DNA of 34,530 bases from Acidimicrobiaceae bacterium (GTDB lineage: Bacteria > Actinomycetota > Acidimicrobiia > Acidimicrobiales > RAAP-2), in contig JAOBWI010000042.1 in NCBI GenBank assembly GCA_025463285.1, positions 1 through 34,530 of the forward strand, given 5' to 3'. The position numbers were made by a program, and so were the translations under genes. Below are positions 14,935 through 22,481 of the stretch, piece after piece. Position 1 is the first letter of the stretch, and every line of letters begins with the position of its first letter. Under the pieces are notes generated by a model that saw only the letters and a program-made list of their open reading frames with translations, ran no database searches and was not told the origin of the DNA.

Positions 14935-16050
14935 ATGTGCCTTCGAAAGGGCGCTATGGCGCTTCGGTGGGCGTTGACCGACACGCTGATAAGAGCACTG
15001 CGGATGGCAGCGATGCTCCTCTTCGCGGGGACGATTGCCGGAACGCTTGCCCTGCACACCTCGGATCCCTCGAGCGGCCTGGACCGAAGTCAAAACCCTC
15101 TCACCGTGACGGGAATTCACGTGGTTGGCTCCACGCTCGTCAACGATGCGGGCACGCCCATCCGGCTGATCGGTCTCAACCGCTCGGGCACCGAGTATGC
15201 GTGTGCGCAGGGTTGGGGTATCTTCGACGGCCCGAGTGGTCCGTCCGTCATCAGCTCTATGAAGTCGTGGTATGTCAACGCGGTGCGGATCCCTCTGAAC
15301 GAGGATTGCTGGCTCGGGATCAATGTTCCGCCCAAGTTCTCCGGCGCTGTCTACCGCGCGGCAATTGAGCGCCTCGTCCAGCAGCTTTCCACTCAGGGAA
15401 TCGTCGCGATTCTCGATCTGCATTGGAGCGCTCCCGGTTCAGCGCCAGCCGAAAGCCAACAGGAGATGCCCGACACCCACTCCGTCGCGTTCTGGCGCTC
15501 GCTGGCAGAGACGTTTCGAACCAACGCCCGGGTCGTCTTCGAGCTATACAACGAACCCAACGCTGTGGCCTGGCAGTGCTGGGTATCGGGCTGCCAGATG
15601 CCCGGGGGTTGGCGCTCTGTTGGCATGCAGACCCTCATTAACGTGGTGCGCGAGACGGGTGCCTCGCAGCCGGTCATAGTCGACGGGCTGCAGTGGGCAA
15701 ATGATCTCTCGGGATGGCTGTCGCACCCGCTCATCGATCCGAAGCACCAGCTCGTCGCCGGGTTCCATGTCTATCCCCAAAACAGTTGCGTCACGGCGAC
15801 GTGTTGGGAAACAACCGTAGCCACCGTGGCAAAGACCGTTCCCGTTATCGCCACCGAAGTGGGAGAAGATGACTGTTCGGGCGCCTTCTTCACCAAGTTT
15901 GTCGATTGGGCCAACCGTCGACGGATCTCCGTGCTCGCATGGACGTGGAACGACAATCAAGGCTGCCGCTCACTTATTCGACACCCTGATTCGGGTGCCA
16001 CTACCTACGGCCTCGCGGTCCGTCGCGATTTTGAGCGGATCGCACGCTGA
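14935..16050 (+). CDS. Secreted or anchored GH5 glycoside hydrolase
   Basis: Family 5 beta-glycanase of 371 aa. An N-terminal membrane segment (about residues 22-42) exports or anchors it. The (beta/alpha)8 domain shows IRLIGLNRSG, NAVRIPL, VAILDLHW, the acid/base Glu207 in YNEPN and the nucleophile Glu308 in ATEVGED, followed by AWTWNDN. Both catalytic residues are present, so it should be active on a beta-glucan or beta-mannan. I chose ATG at 14935 because GGAGG lies five bases before it. An in-frame GTG at 14923 and an ATG at 14956 are alternatives. It follows the GT2 synthase after about 160 bp. Polymer synthases often have a glycanase neighbour that trims or releases the product, and that is the inferred role. 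Confidence 0.88.
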   Translation: MCLRKGAMALRWALTDTLIRALRMAAMLLFAGTIAGTLALHTSDPSSGLDRSQNPLTVTGIHVVGSTLVNDAGTPIRLIGLNRSGTEYACAQGWGIFDGPSGPSVISSMKSWYVNAVRIPLNEDCWLGINVPPKFSGAVYRAAIERLVQQLSTQGIVAILDLHWSAPGSAPAESQQEMPDTHSVAFWRSLAETFRTNARVVFELYNEPNAVAWQCWVSGCQMPGGWRSVGMQTLINVVRETGASQPVIVDGLQWANDLSGWLSHPLIDPKHQLVAGFHVYPQNSCVTATCWETTVATVAKTVPVIATEVGEDDCSGAFFTKFVDWANRRRISVLAWTWNDNQGCRSLIRHPDSGATTYGLAVRRDFERIAR

Positions 16051-16526
16051 GTCTTTCAAGTCCTCGGTGCCTCGGATGAAATTTTCTCGTAGTGTTCGCG
16101 CCACGTTCTAGAGGACTCGATCATCCACGCAAGGGCGACGATCGAGCGACGAGGTGCCAAGACCGAGCGCCTGGGCTTCATGCGGGAGTGTTACTCACTT
16201 CCAATTCAGTGACCGCGCGAACACGCGACGGTTATTGAAAAAATGCACGAGTCGGTGTTAAGGCGCCATCTGCTTGCCACGGACGGGAACGCCCCACCCG
16301 ATAGCGAAATCTCTCCTAGCCGTGAGGCTACGCACTGACTCCGAGTACTCACTCGAGGGCCTGGGACAACGCCTACTATCAGCACATTTAGTTGGTCGAC
16401 TCGTCTTTGATTGACGGCTACCCAGTCTTTCCTATCCAGCAATCAGTCCAGCTATATAGTGATTCTGAGGCGTCTGGGCCCCGCCTCCTACTGTTTTGGC
16501 CGATGGCCAAGACGACGGGAGGTCGA
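16051..16526. other. Intergenic gap with candidate operon promoter
   Basis: This 476-bp stretch after the GH5 gene contains no supported gene. On the plus strand TATAGT at 16455-16460 is a good -10 match but lacks a -35 at normal spacing. TTGACG (16411-16416) with TATCCA (16433-16438, 16-bp spacer) is a weaker alternative. Either could drive the lipid operon that follows. No hairpin with a T-run was found after the GH5 stop. Confidence 0.4.
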
Positions 16527-16790
16527 ATGGAAACGGTTATTGGCCCCGACGTAGTGACAATGGGTGCGGGCTGCCCGCTAGGCACTTTCGATCGCCGCGC
16601 TCTCGACACCGTCGTGAAAAGCCGGTTGAAGCCCGTACTGCGTGGCCGCACCTTCGTCGGTCCACTTGTGCTTGACTCACGTTGTACGCACTGGCGTCAC
16701 GTACTGTTCACACCGAGAGAGAATTTAGTTAGCGAGCGACGAGGTTCGACCCGAGGCTGCACCCACTTCGAACAGGGATGCTATCGATGA
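16527..16790 (+). CDS. Small unknown ORF coupled to PAP2
   Basis: I do not recognise this 87-aa ORF. In its favour, ATG at 16527 follows GGGAGG at four-base spacing. Its TGA overlaps the next ATG as ATGA (16787-16790), the same junction used by the next two genes. Third codon positions are mostly C or G in the first half. Against it, the product has no clear domain, membrane segment or repeat, and the second half looks less gene-like. The product is basic, with four Cys (CPLG, SRCTH, RGCTH, QGCYR). It could be a leader ORF whose translation opens the PAP2 start, or simply chance. Database homologues in front of PAP2 would decide. Confidence 0.35.
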   Translation: METVIGPDVVTMGAGCPLGTFDRRALDTVVKSRLKPVLRGRTFVGPLVLDSRCTHWRHVLFTPRENLVSERRGSTRGCTHFEQGCYR

Positions 16791-17641
16791 CTGACGAGAA
16801 CACGAGGGGCTCCGGTTCACTCACCCCACGAGATGCCACGGAGGCCGACACTCAGCGAGATGCCCTCAATCCATCGCCCGACGGGGTGGCAAATTGGCTA
16901 GTGCGGGGCGTGGCGCGGGGGCATGGCAACATGGCGATCGCGATCGCGGTGGTGGCCTCCTTCGCCGTCGTGGGAGTGCTCATTGTCGGCCTCGGTCTCC
17001 TGATCACTCACGTTCTCGAGCACGGCTCGATCGGCGTGTGGGATCACCACGTCAGTCAGTGGCTCGACCGGCGGCGAACTCGTCAATGGGACCGCATCAC
17101 CGGCGATATAACCGACGTGGCCGACACATTTGAGGTAGCCGGCGTCGGCGCAGTCGTGACGATTTTTCTCCTCTTTCGACGATGGGGACGACGCGCGTTC
17201 CTCCTCGTCGCTGGTCTGGCCATCGAGCTCTCCGTCTTCTTAGCGGCCAATAAAATCGTCGCACGTCCTCGTCCGGCGGTGAGCCATTTGGGGGGAACGC
17301 CGTCGACCTTCAGTTTCCCGTCGGGCCATACGGCCGCCACGGTCGTTCTCTACGGGGGCATCGCGGTGATCGTGACGGTAGCGAGCTCGCGACGATGGCC
17401 TCGTATCACGATGTGGGCCCTCGCCGTTGTATTAGCGGTGGCCGTTGGCTTGTCTCGGGTGTACCGTGGCGAGCATTACCCGACCGACGTCCTGTCCGGG
17501 TTGCTTTTGGGAGTTGGATCCCTCTCGGCTGGCATATTCATCATTCGAGTGGCCGGCGTCAATCGCTCCACCATTTCTAAGAGCACAAAGATACAGATCT
17601 CGCCCGCGAGCGCGGGCCGAGCGAACCAGGCGGCGCCATGA
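16787..17641 (+). CDS. PAP2-family membrane phosphatase (first)
   Basis: Integral membrane lipid-phosphate phosphatase, 284 aa, with about six membrane segments after a polar 45-residue N-terminus. The three catalytic signatures are present: NKIVARPRP, FPSGH at 177-181 with the catalytic His181, and SRVYRGEHYPTD with His230 and Asp234. Likely substrates are phosphatidic acid, phosphatidylglycerophosphate or undecaprenyl diphosphate, at the outer face of the membrane. I chose ATG at 16787 because AGGGA lies eight bases upstream and it forms ATGA with the preceding small ORF. ATG at 16778 would add three residues. Its own stop forms ATGA with the lipid kinase gene. Confidence 0.9.
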   Translation: MTDENTRGSGSLTPRDATEADTQRDALNPSPDGVANWLVRGVARGHGNMAIAIAVVASFAVVGVLIVGLGLLITHVLEHGSIGVWDHHVSQWLDRRRTRQWDRITGDITDVADTFEVAGVGAVVTIFLLFRRWGRRAFLLVAGLAIELSVFLAANKIVARPRPAVSHLGGTPSTFSFPSGHTAATVVLYGGIAVIVTVASSRRWPRITMWALAVVLAVAVGLSRVYRGEHYPTDVLSGLLLGVGSLSAGIFIIRVAGVNRSTISKSTKIQISPASAGRANQAAP

Positions 17642-18525
17642 AGTCGATCGCCGTCATTGCCCACAGGAACAAAACACTCGGCGGGGGTCTCGTGGAGTTG
17701 CGACGGGTCTTGGCCGATCGGGGCGTTCCCGATCCTCTCTGGTACGAAGTGTCGAAGAGCGCTCAAGCTCCCAAACGGGCGCGTCAAGCGGTGGCCGAGG
17801 GGGCGGACCTGCTTTTTATTTGGGGCGGGGACGGGACCATCCAGCGCTGCGTTGACGCCGTGGCCGGAGAAGACGTGGATCTAGCGCTCTTGCCGGCGGG
17901 CACGGCGAACCTATTGGCGAACAATTTGGGCGTCCCCATCAATCTGACTGCGGCCGTCGACGTTGGTCTTTACGGCAACCGACGCCGCTTAGACGTCGGA
18001 GTATTGAACGGCGAGCGCTTCGCCGTCATGGCGGGCGTTGGTTTTGACGCCGTCATGATGCGCGACGCCGATGGCGAGTTGAAGAGTCGTCTTGGTCGCC
18101 TGGCCTACGTCTGGACCGGCGCGCGCGCCACGCACATGGCGAGTCGCAAGGTACGGATCGAGATCGATGGAGAACCCTGGTTCAAGGGCACGGCCAGCTG
18201 TGTCTTACTGGGCCAAATGGCCGAGCTCGGCTCTGGCATCGTCGCTTTTCCCGATGCGCAACCCGACGACGGACTGCTCGAGGTGGGCGTGGTCAGCGCG
18301 AACAGCGTGTTGGAGTGGACCCGAGTGCTGAGTCGACTGGTAATCAAAGACGCCAAACACTCGCCGCTGGCGCAGATGGGCCGAGGGCGCAAGGTAAAGA
18401 TCTCTCTCAACAAGCCCACGACCTTCGAACTGGACGGGGGCGCTCGTAAGGAGAAGAGGAAATTCCGAGCCAGCGTTGAACCTCGTGCCATCACCGTGTG
18501 CGTGCCAAAGAAGGGGGATAGATGA
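17638..18525 (+). CDS. Diacylglycerol kinase-family lipid kinase
   Basis: Soluble or membrane-associated lipid kinase, 295 aa, of the DAGK catalytic family (bacterial DgkB/YegS type). The nucleotide-binding motif GGDGT is at residues 63-67, followed by LPAGTANLLANNLG and later GVGFDAVMM and the C-terminal LDGG block. It should transfer phosphate from ATP to diacylglycerol or a related lipid alcohol. It sits between a PAP2 phosphatase and YihY with ATGA overlaps on both sides. A kinase and a phosphatase that undo each other's reaction are therefore made from one message. The real lipid acceptor could also be a polyprenol or sphingoid base. Confidence 0.9.
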   Translation: MKSIAVIAHRNKTLGGGLVELRRVLADRGVPDPLWYEVSKSAQAPKRARQAVAEGADLLFIWGGDGTIQRCVDAVAGEDVDLALLPAGTANLLANNLGVPINLTAAVDVGLYGNRRRLDVGVLNGERFAVMAGVGFDAVMMRDADGELKSRLGRLAYVWTGARATHMASRKVRIEIDGEPWFKGTASCVLLGQMAELGSGIVAFPDAQPDDGLLEVGVVSANSVLEWTRVLSRLVIKDAKHSPLAQMGRGRKVKISLNKPTTFELDGGARKEKRKFRASVEPRAITVCVPKKGDR

Positions 18526-19499
18526 GCAGCGCCACACTCGTTCCTGAAACCCGTGATCTGAGCGGCGACGACGCGTGGGCGTTGCTTAAGCGCACCGGTT
18601 GGGGTCACCTCGCCAAGGACGCCTATAAACGCTTACGCGTGGCGGATGGTTTCAGTCACGTTCGCTCGTTGGCCTTTTTGATCTCTCTCGTTGCCATCGA
18701 GGGATTAATTGGCGTTGTCGGTCTCGCGAGCGTTCTGCATAAAGGCGCAGTCAGCGCGATGATCGACGCGACGGTGCGCCGCACCGTTCCCGGGCCAGCG
18801 GGCCAAGTACTCACTACCGCCGTGACCCAAGCCCACCGCGTGGCCGCGGAACATCACTACAACGCTCTCCTCTTCGGTCTAGTCGGTGCCCTCGTGGTGG
18901 CCACCACCGCGATGGGACAACTCGAACGCGGTCTCAATCGCATTTACGGGGTTGAGCAGGACCGCCCCACCCTGAAGAAGTACGGACTGGCGCTGTTTTT
19001 CGCACTGAGCGTCGGCGCACTGGGGGCGGCAGCCTTCGTGTGCTTAGCGTTTGGTCGGAACCTCTTTTTCTCTCTCCACAACCACGCGCTCACGTCGGTG
19101 TGGGGGGTGGCGCGCTGGCCTCTTGGCGTGGGATTAACCGCGATTGCGGTCACCGTGCTCTTTCGCTGGTCACCGCGTCGCCGCCAGCCCAGCTTGTCGT
19201 GGCTCGCCTTCGGCTCTGGGCTCTCGGTGGTGTTGTGGGGGTTGGCGACAGTGGGCTTGGGTCTGTTCTACGCCTCGAGTTCCTCATTCGGAGAGACCTA
19301 CGGCCCACTGGCTGGGGTCGTGGCATTGCTCGTGTGGAGCTTATTGTCGAGTTTTTCCTTGTTTTACGGGGCGGCAGTGGCGGCTCAACTCGAGGCACTC
19401 CGAACCGGGGAGCCGATGCCCCAGGACGCAACAAAGGTGGCGGAATCAGATCCGGCGAGTGATTCAACTCGAGAGGAGGCGGTATCGAGTGACCGGTGA
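18522..19499 (+). CDS. YihY/BrkB-family membrane protein
   Basis: Integral membrane protein of 325 aa with about six membrane segments, of the YihY/BrkB (UPF0761) family. The N-terminal WGHLAKDAYKRLRVADGFSHVRSLAFLISL block is cut here into its known part: a cytosolic helix and the first membrane segment. The family hallmark GPLAGVVALLVW with a following SFSLFYGAAVAAQLE is near the C-terminus. The molecular function of the family is unsettled. A link to lipid or ion movement across the membrane is suspected. ATG at 18522 overlaps the kinase stop as ATGA and follows AGGGGG. The acidic tail (about residues 300-325) is not conserved. Placement inside a lipid-phosphate operon supports a lipid role. 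Confidence 0.88.
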   Translation: MSSATLVPETRDLSGDDAWALLKRTGWGHLAKDAYKRLRVADGFSHVRSLAFLISLVAIEGLIGVVGLASVLHKGAVSAMIDATVRRTVPGPAGQVLTTAVTQAHRVAAEHHYNALLFGLVGALVVATTAMGQLERGLNRIYGVEQDRPTLKKYGLALFFALSVGALGAAAFVCLAFGRNLFFSLHNHALTSVWGVARWPLGVGLTAIAVTVLFRWSPRRRQPSLSWLAFGSGLSVVLWGLATVGLGLFYASSSSFGETYGPLAGVVALLVWSLLSSFSLFYGAAVAAQLEALRTGEPMPQDATKVAESDPASDSTREEAVSSDR

Positions 19500-20685
19500 C
19501 CGCCCTCACCCCTCGGTGTTGGATGCGGACGAACGGGTCAGCCCTTCACGACGCACGCTGGAAGGAGTGGTGGGTATCCCGGCGACCGAGGGCAATCGAG
19601 TCACGGTTCTGCGTAATGGGTACGAAATTTTCCCGGCCATGCTGGACGCCATTCGGGGCGCCGAGCGCACGATTGATTTTCTCACCTTTGTCTATTGGAA
19701 GGGCGAGATCGGCACCGAGATGGCGGAGGCTCTTTGTCGTCGAGCCAAGGCCGGAGCGCGCGTTCGGGTGCTCCTGGATGCCTGGGGGTCGCGGCCGATC
19801 GAGCCACGTCTGGTCGACGACATGATCGAGTGCGGGGTCCACTTGCGCTGGTTCCGTCCGTTGCGTCGGCTTCGCCTCGGAGAGGTTAACCACCGCACGC
19901 ATCGTAAAGTCCTCGTCGTCGACGAGTCAGTGGCCTTCACCGGCGGCGTAGGCATTTCGGACCTCTGGAACGGCGACGCGCGCAACGAACACGAATGGCG
20001 CGACACTCACTTCAAAATCGAGGGGCCGGCGGTGGACGGCTTGCGCGCAGCGTTTCTCGACAATTGGGCCGAGACCGACCAGGCCATCTTTGAGGCCGAA
20101 TTCGATCGGTTCCCCACTCAACTCGCGCTGGGCCAGAGCGTCATTCAGTGCGTGCGCGGCGCTTCGTCAGCTGGCGGAAGTGATCTGGCCAGTGTTTTTC
20201 GGACCCTCTTGCAGTTGGCCCAGCGCCAGTTACGCGTCACCACCGCCTACTTTGTGCCCGACGACGATCTGACCCAGCGTCTCTGCGACGCGGCCACGCG
20301 CGGGGTTCGGGTACAAATCTTGCTGCCCGGACCTTTCGCCGACAAGCGCTTCGTGCAGCTCGCGGCTGAAGTGGACTACGCGGGCCTGATTGAGTCCGGT
20401 GTCGAACTGTGGAACTTCCAGCCGTCGATGATGCACGCCAAAATCATGACCGTGGACGGCCTCGTCGCCAACGTGGGGTCAGCGAATTTTAACAATCGCT
20501 CACTCCACTTCGATGAGGAGATCAACATGGTGATCTTCGATCCATCGGTCGTCGACACTCTCGATCGCCACTTCGACAGCGATCTTGAACGAAGTGTCCG
20601 AATCGATCCTCGCCGCTGGAAGCGGCGCCCGCTACTCCAACGCCTCAAAGAACGGCTCGTCGCTCCACTTCGCGGCGTCTCGTAG
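19489..20685 (+). CDS. Phospholipase D/cardiolipin synthase-family enzyme
   Basis: Two-HKD-motif enzyme of 398 aa. The first motif is HRKVLVVD (H138, K140, D145) and the second HAKIMTVD (H316, K318, D323), each followed by the expected Gly/Asn-Ser context (TGGVGISD; VGSANFNNRS). It probably acts as cardiolipin synthase, joining two phosphatidylglycerols, or as a phospholipase D. It lacks the two N-terminal membrane segments of ClsA and so resembles ClsB-like soluble forms. I chose GTG at 19489 because GGAGG lies nine bases upstream. It overlaps the YihY gene by 11 bases. The frame is open far upstream inside the YihY gene, which is coincidental. Confidence 0.9.
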   Translation: MTGDRPHPSVLDADERVSPSRRTLEGVVGIPATEGNRVTVLRNGYEIFPAMLDAIRGAERTIDFLTFVYWKGEIGTEMAEALCRRAKAGARVRVLLDAWGSRPIEPRLVDDMIECGVHLRWFRPLRRLRLGEVNHRTHRKVLVVDESVAFTGGVGISDLWNGDARNEHEWRDTHFKIEGPAVDGLRAAFLDNWAETDQAIFEAEFDRFPTQLALGQSVIQCVRGASSAGGSDLASVFRTLLQLAQRQLRVTTAYFVPDDDLTQRLCDAATRGVRVQILLPGPFADKRFVQLAAEVDYAGLIESGVELWNFQPSMMHAKIMTVDGLVANVGSANFNNRSLHFDEEINMVIFDPSVVDTLDRHFDSDLERSVRIDPRRWKRRPLLQRLKERLVAPLRGVS

Positions 20686-20696
20686 TTAGTTGCGCG

Positions 20697-21554
20697 ATGC
20701 TGATACTTTCGATCACTCTGCTCGTGGTCATTATCCCGGGCCTCGCCGCCGGACTCGTTGCCTACCGATGGCCTCAGGTCGCCCCGACGGCTCCCAAAGT
20801 AAACGTCGAGCAGATCACAACCGAAACTCGCCGTCATCCGCGACTGGCCGCTTTCATCCGATCACGGCGTGATCCAGGCTCCATTACTGGTCTCCTTTTG
20901 AGCGCCGCGGTCATCGTGTTCGTCCTCGGCAGCGTCGCGGTAGCCCTCGTACTCGTCATGATCCACACCAACACCGGATTCGCGCGACTCGATCGGAGCG
21001 TCAGCCTGTTCGGCGCGCACCACGCGACGGCTCTTTCGACCAAATTTCTGCGGTTCTACACCCAGCTCGGTGGCGCGTTGGTCATCGTCCCGCTGGCCGT
21101 CATCGTGGCCATCGTGGAAACGATCCGCCAGCGATCGATCGCGGTCATCACGTTTCTCACCCTCGTCGTAGGGGGACAGTTCCTGGTCGCCAACATCATA
21201 AAGTCGATTGTGGACCGGACTCGGCCCGACTTTGATCAGCTGACCGGATTTTCCGGGTCGTCATTTCCTTCCGGGCACGCCGTCGCCGCCGCGGCGTGCT
21301 TAGCGGCCTTCGCTCTGGTGATGGGCCGACGGCGCTCGCTCAAGGTACGTGCGCTGCTCGCTGGTTTGGCCGTCGGTCTCGCCACGGGAATTGCCTGCTG
21401 TCGGGTCATGCTCGGTGTGCACTGGCTCACCGACGTGCTCGGCGGGTTGGCGCTCGGCTGGGCCTGGTTCGCGCTCTGCTCCATCGCCTACGGCGGATAT
21501 CAACTCAGATTCGGCGCTCCGACGAAGACCGCTGAAGAGACGGCCACCTCCTGA
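20697..21554 (+). CDS. PAP2-family membrane phosphatase (second)
   Basis: Integral membrane phosphatase of 285 aa. Signatures are KSIVDRTRP (K169-P177), FPSGH with the catalytic His194, and CRVMLGVHWLTD with His242 and Asp246. The usual Ser-Arg of the third motif is Cys-Arg here. It is only distantly similar to the first PAP2 of the same operon. It has an extra N-terminal membrane segment followed by a 40-residue basic cytosolic linker, so the pair is not a recent duplication. It starts 11 bp after the phospholipase D stop. A distinct substrate from that of the first PAP2, for example phosphatidylglycerophosphate against polyprenyl diphosphate, is an inference. Confidence 0.9.
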   Translation: MLILSITLLVVIIPGLAAGLVAYRWPQVAPTAPKVNVEQITTETRRHPRLAAFIRSRRDPGSITGLLLSAAVIVFVLGSVAVALVLVMIHTNTGFARLDRSVSLFGAHHATALSTKFLRFYTQLGGALVIVPLAVIVAIVETIRQRSIAVITFLTLVVGGQFLVANIIKSIVDRTRPDFDQLTGFSGSSFPSGHAVAAAACLAAFALVMGRRRSLKVRALLAGLAVGLATGIACCRVMLGVHWLTDVLGGLALGWAWFALCSIAYGGYQLRFGAPTKTAEETATS

Positions 21555-21883
21555 AGTACCCGACGCACACGGAACTCGGTGGTACGTGACGTTACAGACG
21601 AAACGCGCGCGGCGCGGGGCGATCCGCGAAACCTCAATGCCGTACGCCAAAACTGCTCGAGAAAGAACCCGTGTCGGAGGCCAGTGCAAAATCGCCGTTG
21701 CGCGATAAAACTCCACCAAGTTGACTCGTAAAAGTCCATCAAAACTAGAGGTGCCGCCTCATCTCGCCGAGACAACTCGTACAGCTACGAGTCCCTCGAA
21801 GCCGACACATTATTTGAGCGGTCGAAAAGGCTTCGAGGAACTGTTCACGTGAGTTGAACTCAAAAGAGCCACCGCGACCTCGT
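21555..21883. other. Convergent intergenic gap with a 10-bp inverted repeat
   Basis: This 329-bp region separates two converging transcripts. It contains perfect arms CCTCGAAGCC (21794-21803) and GGCTTCGAGG (21829-21838) around a 25-bp AT-richer spacer. A T-run is missing on both strands, so a bidirectional terminator is only a possibility. No gene has support here. Confidence 0.5.
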
Positions 21884-22468
21884 TCAATCGTTCTCCACGG
21901 CGTAGTCCCAGTTGGCGACGACGTGCCGGTGATCGGGGGCCCACTGCATCATCCCCTCGCCCACGAGCTCATAGGCCCGCAGCTTGAACGTGATCATCTC
22001 TCCCGGGTGGATAAAACGAGGCGGCGCCTTCTCACCCGGCACCAAACCCATTAACAACACGGAGTCCAGATGATCCACCGAGTGAAAGTCGGCGACCGAA
22101 ACGGGCACGCGGGCGCTGGCGTCCTTCATCGTCACCGTCCACGTGCAGGTGGTCGCCGTGGGCTGATCGGGTAGTCCTTCCCCGGGGACGACCGGACCGC
22201 TCACGGTGACGCGCACGTGGTACGAGGGCGTGTCGACGATGACCGGCAAGCCTTCAATTTGTAGCGCCGGTTTGGCCATGGTCCCCGTCAACGCCGCATC
22301 GACGGTGGGGTGGAGCGTCTTCTTGGGCAAAAAGGAGGGGTAGACGGCGCCCGACGTACCACATCCCGCCAGGGCCAGGGCGCACAGCGCCACCACAATC
22401 GCGCGCGTGGGGCCGAGTCGAAAGACCCGACCCCCCAGGCGTTGAGAAGTGGCTGACGGACCGCTCAT
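21884..22468 (-). CDS. Predicted lipoprotein of unknown function
   Basis: Exported protein of 194 aa. The N-terminus carries a signal peptide (IVVALCALALAGC) with lipobox LAGC and acceptor Cys36, so it should be lipid-anchored outside the membrane. The rest is a beta-rich domain with no motif I recognise: HVRVTVSGPVV, TCTWTVTMKDA, HPGEMITFKLRAYE. It could be an immunoglobulin-like fold. I chose ATG at 22468. The frame is open up to 22660, but that part lies inside the neighbour's glycine-rich region. It starts 13 bp after the stop of the large phosphoesterase gene, so the two are almost certainly one operon. The lipoprotein may assist or hold that enzyme at the surface. Confidence 0.75.
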   Translation of the reverse strand: MSGPSATSQRLGGRVFRLGPTRAIVVALCALALAGCGTSGAVYPSFLPKKTLHPTVDAALTGTMAKPALQIEGLPVIVDTPSYHVRVTVSGPVVPGEGLPDQPTATTCTWTVTMKDASARVPVSVADFHSVDHLDSVLLMGLVPGEKAPPRFIHPGEMITFKLRAYELVGEGMMQWAPDHRHVVANWDYAVEND

Positions 22469-22481
22469 CGACGAGATCTTC

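Noticed and set aside
14155..15423. Long minus-strand ORF with poly-Val stretches
   Set aside because: It is antisense to the Thr-rich repeat and GH5 gene; ACC/ACG repeats read backwards give Val runs. The sense genes have clear catalytic motifs.
16392..16526. Upstream extension of the small ORF to a TTG at 16392
   Set aside because: No ribosome site at that TTG, while ATG at 16527 has a strong one.
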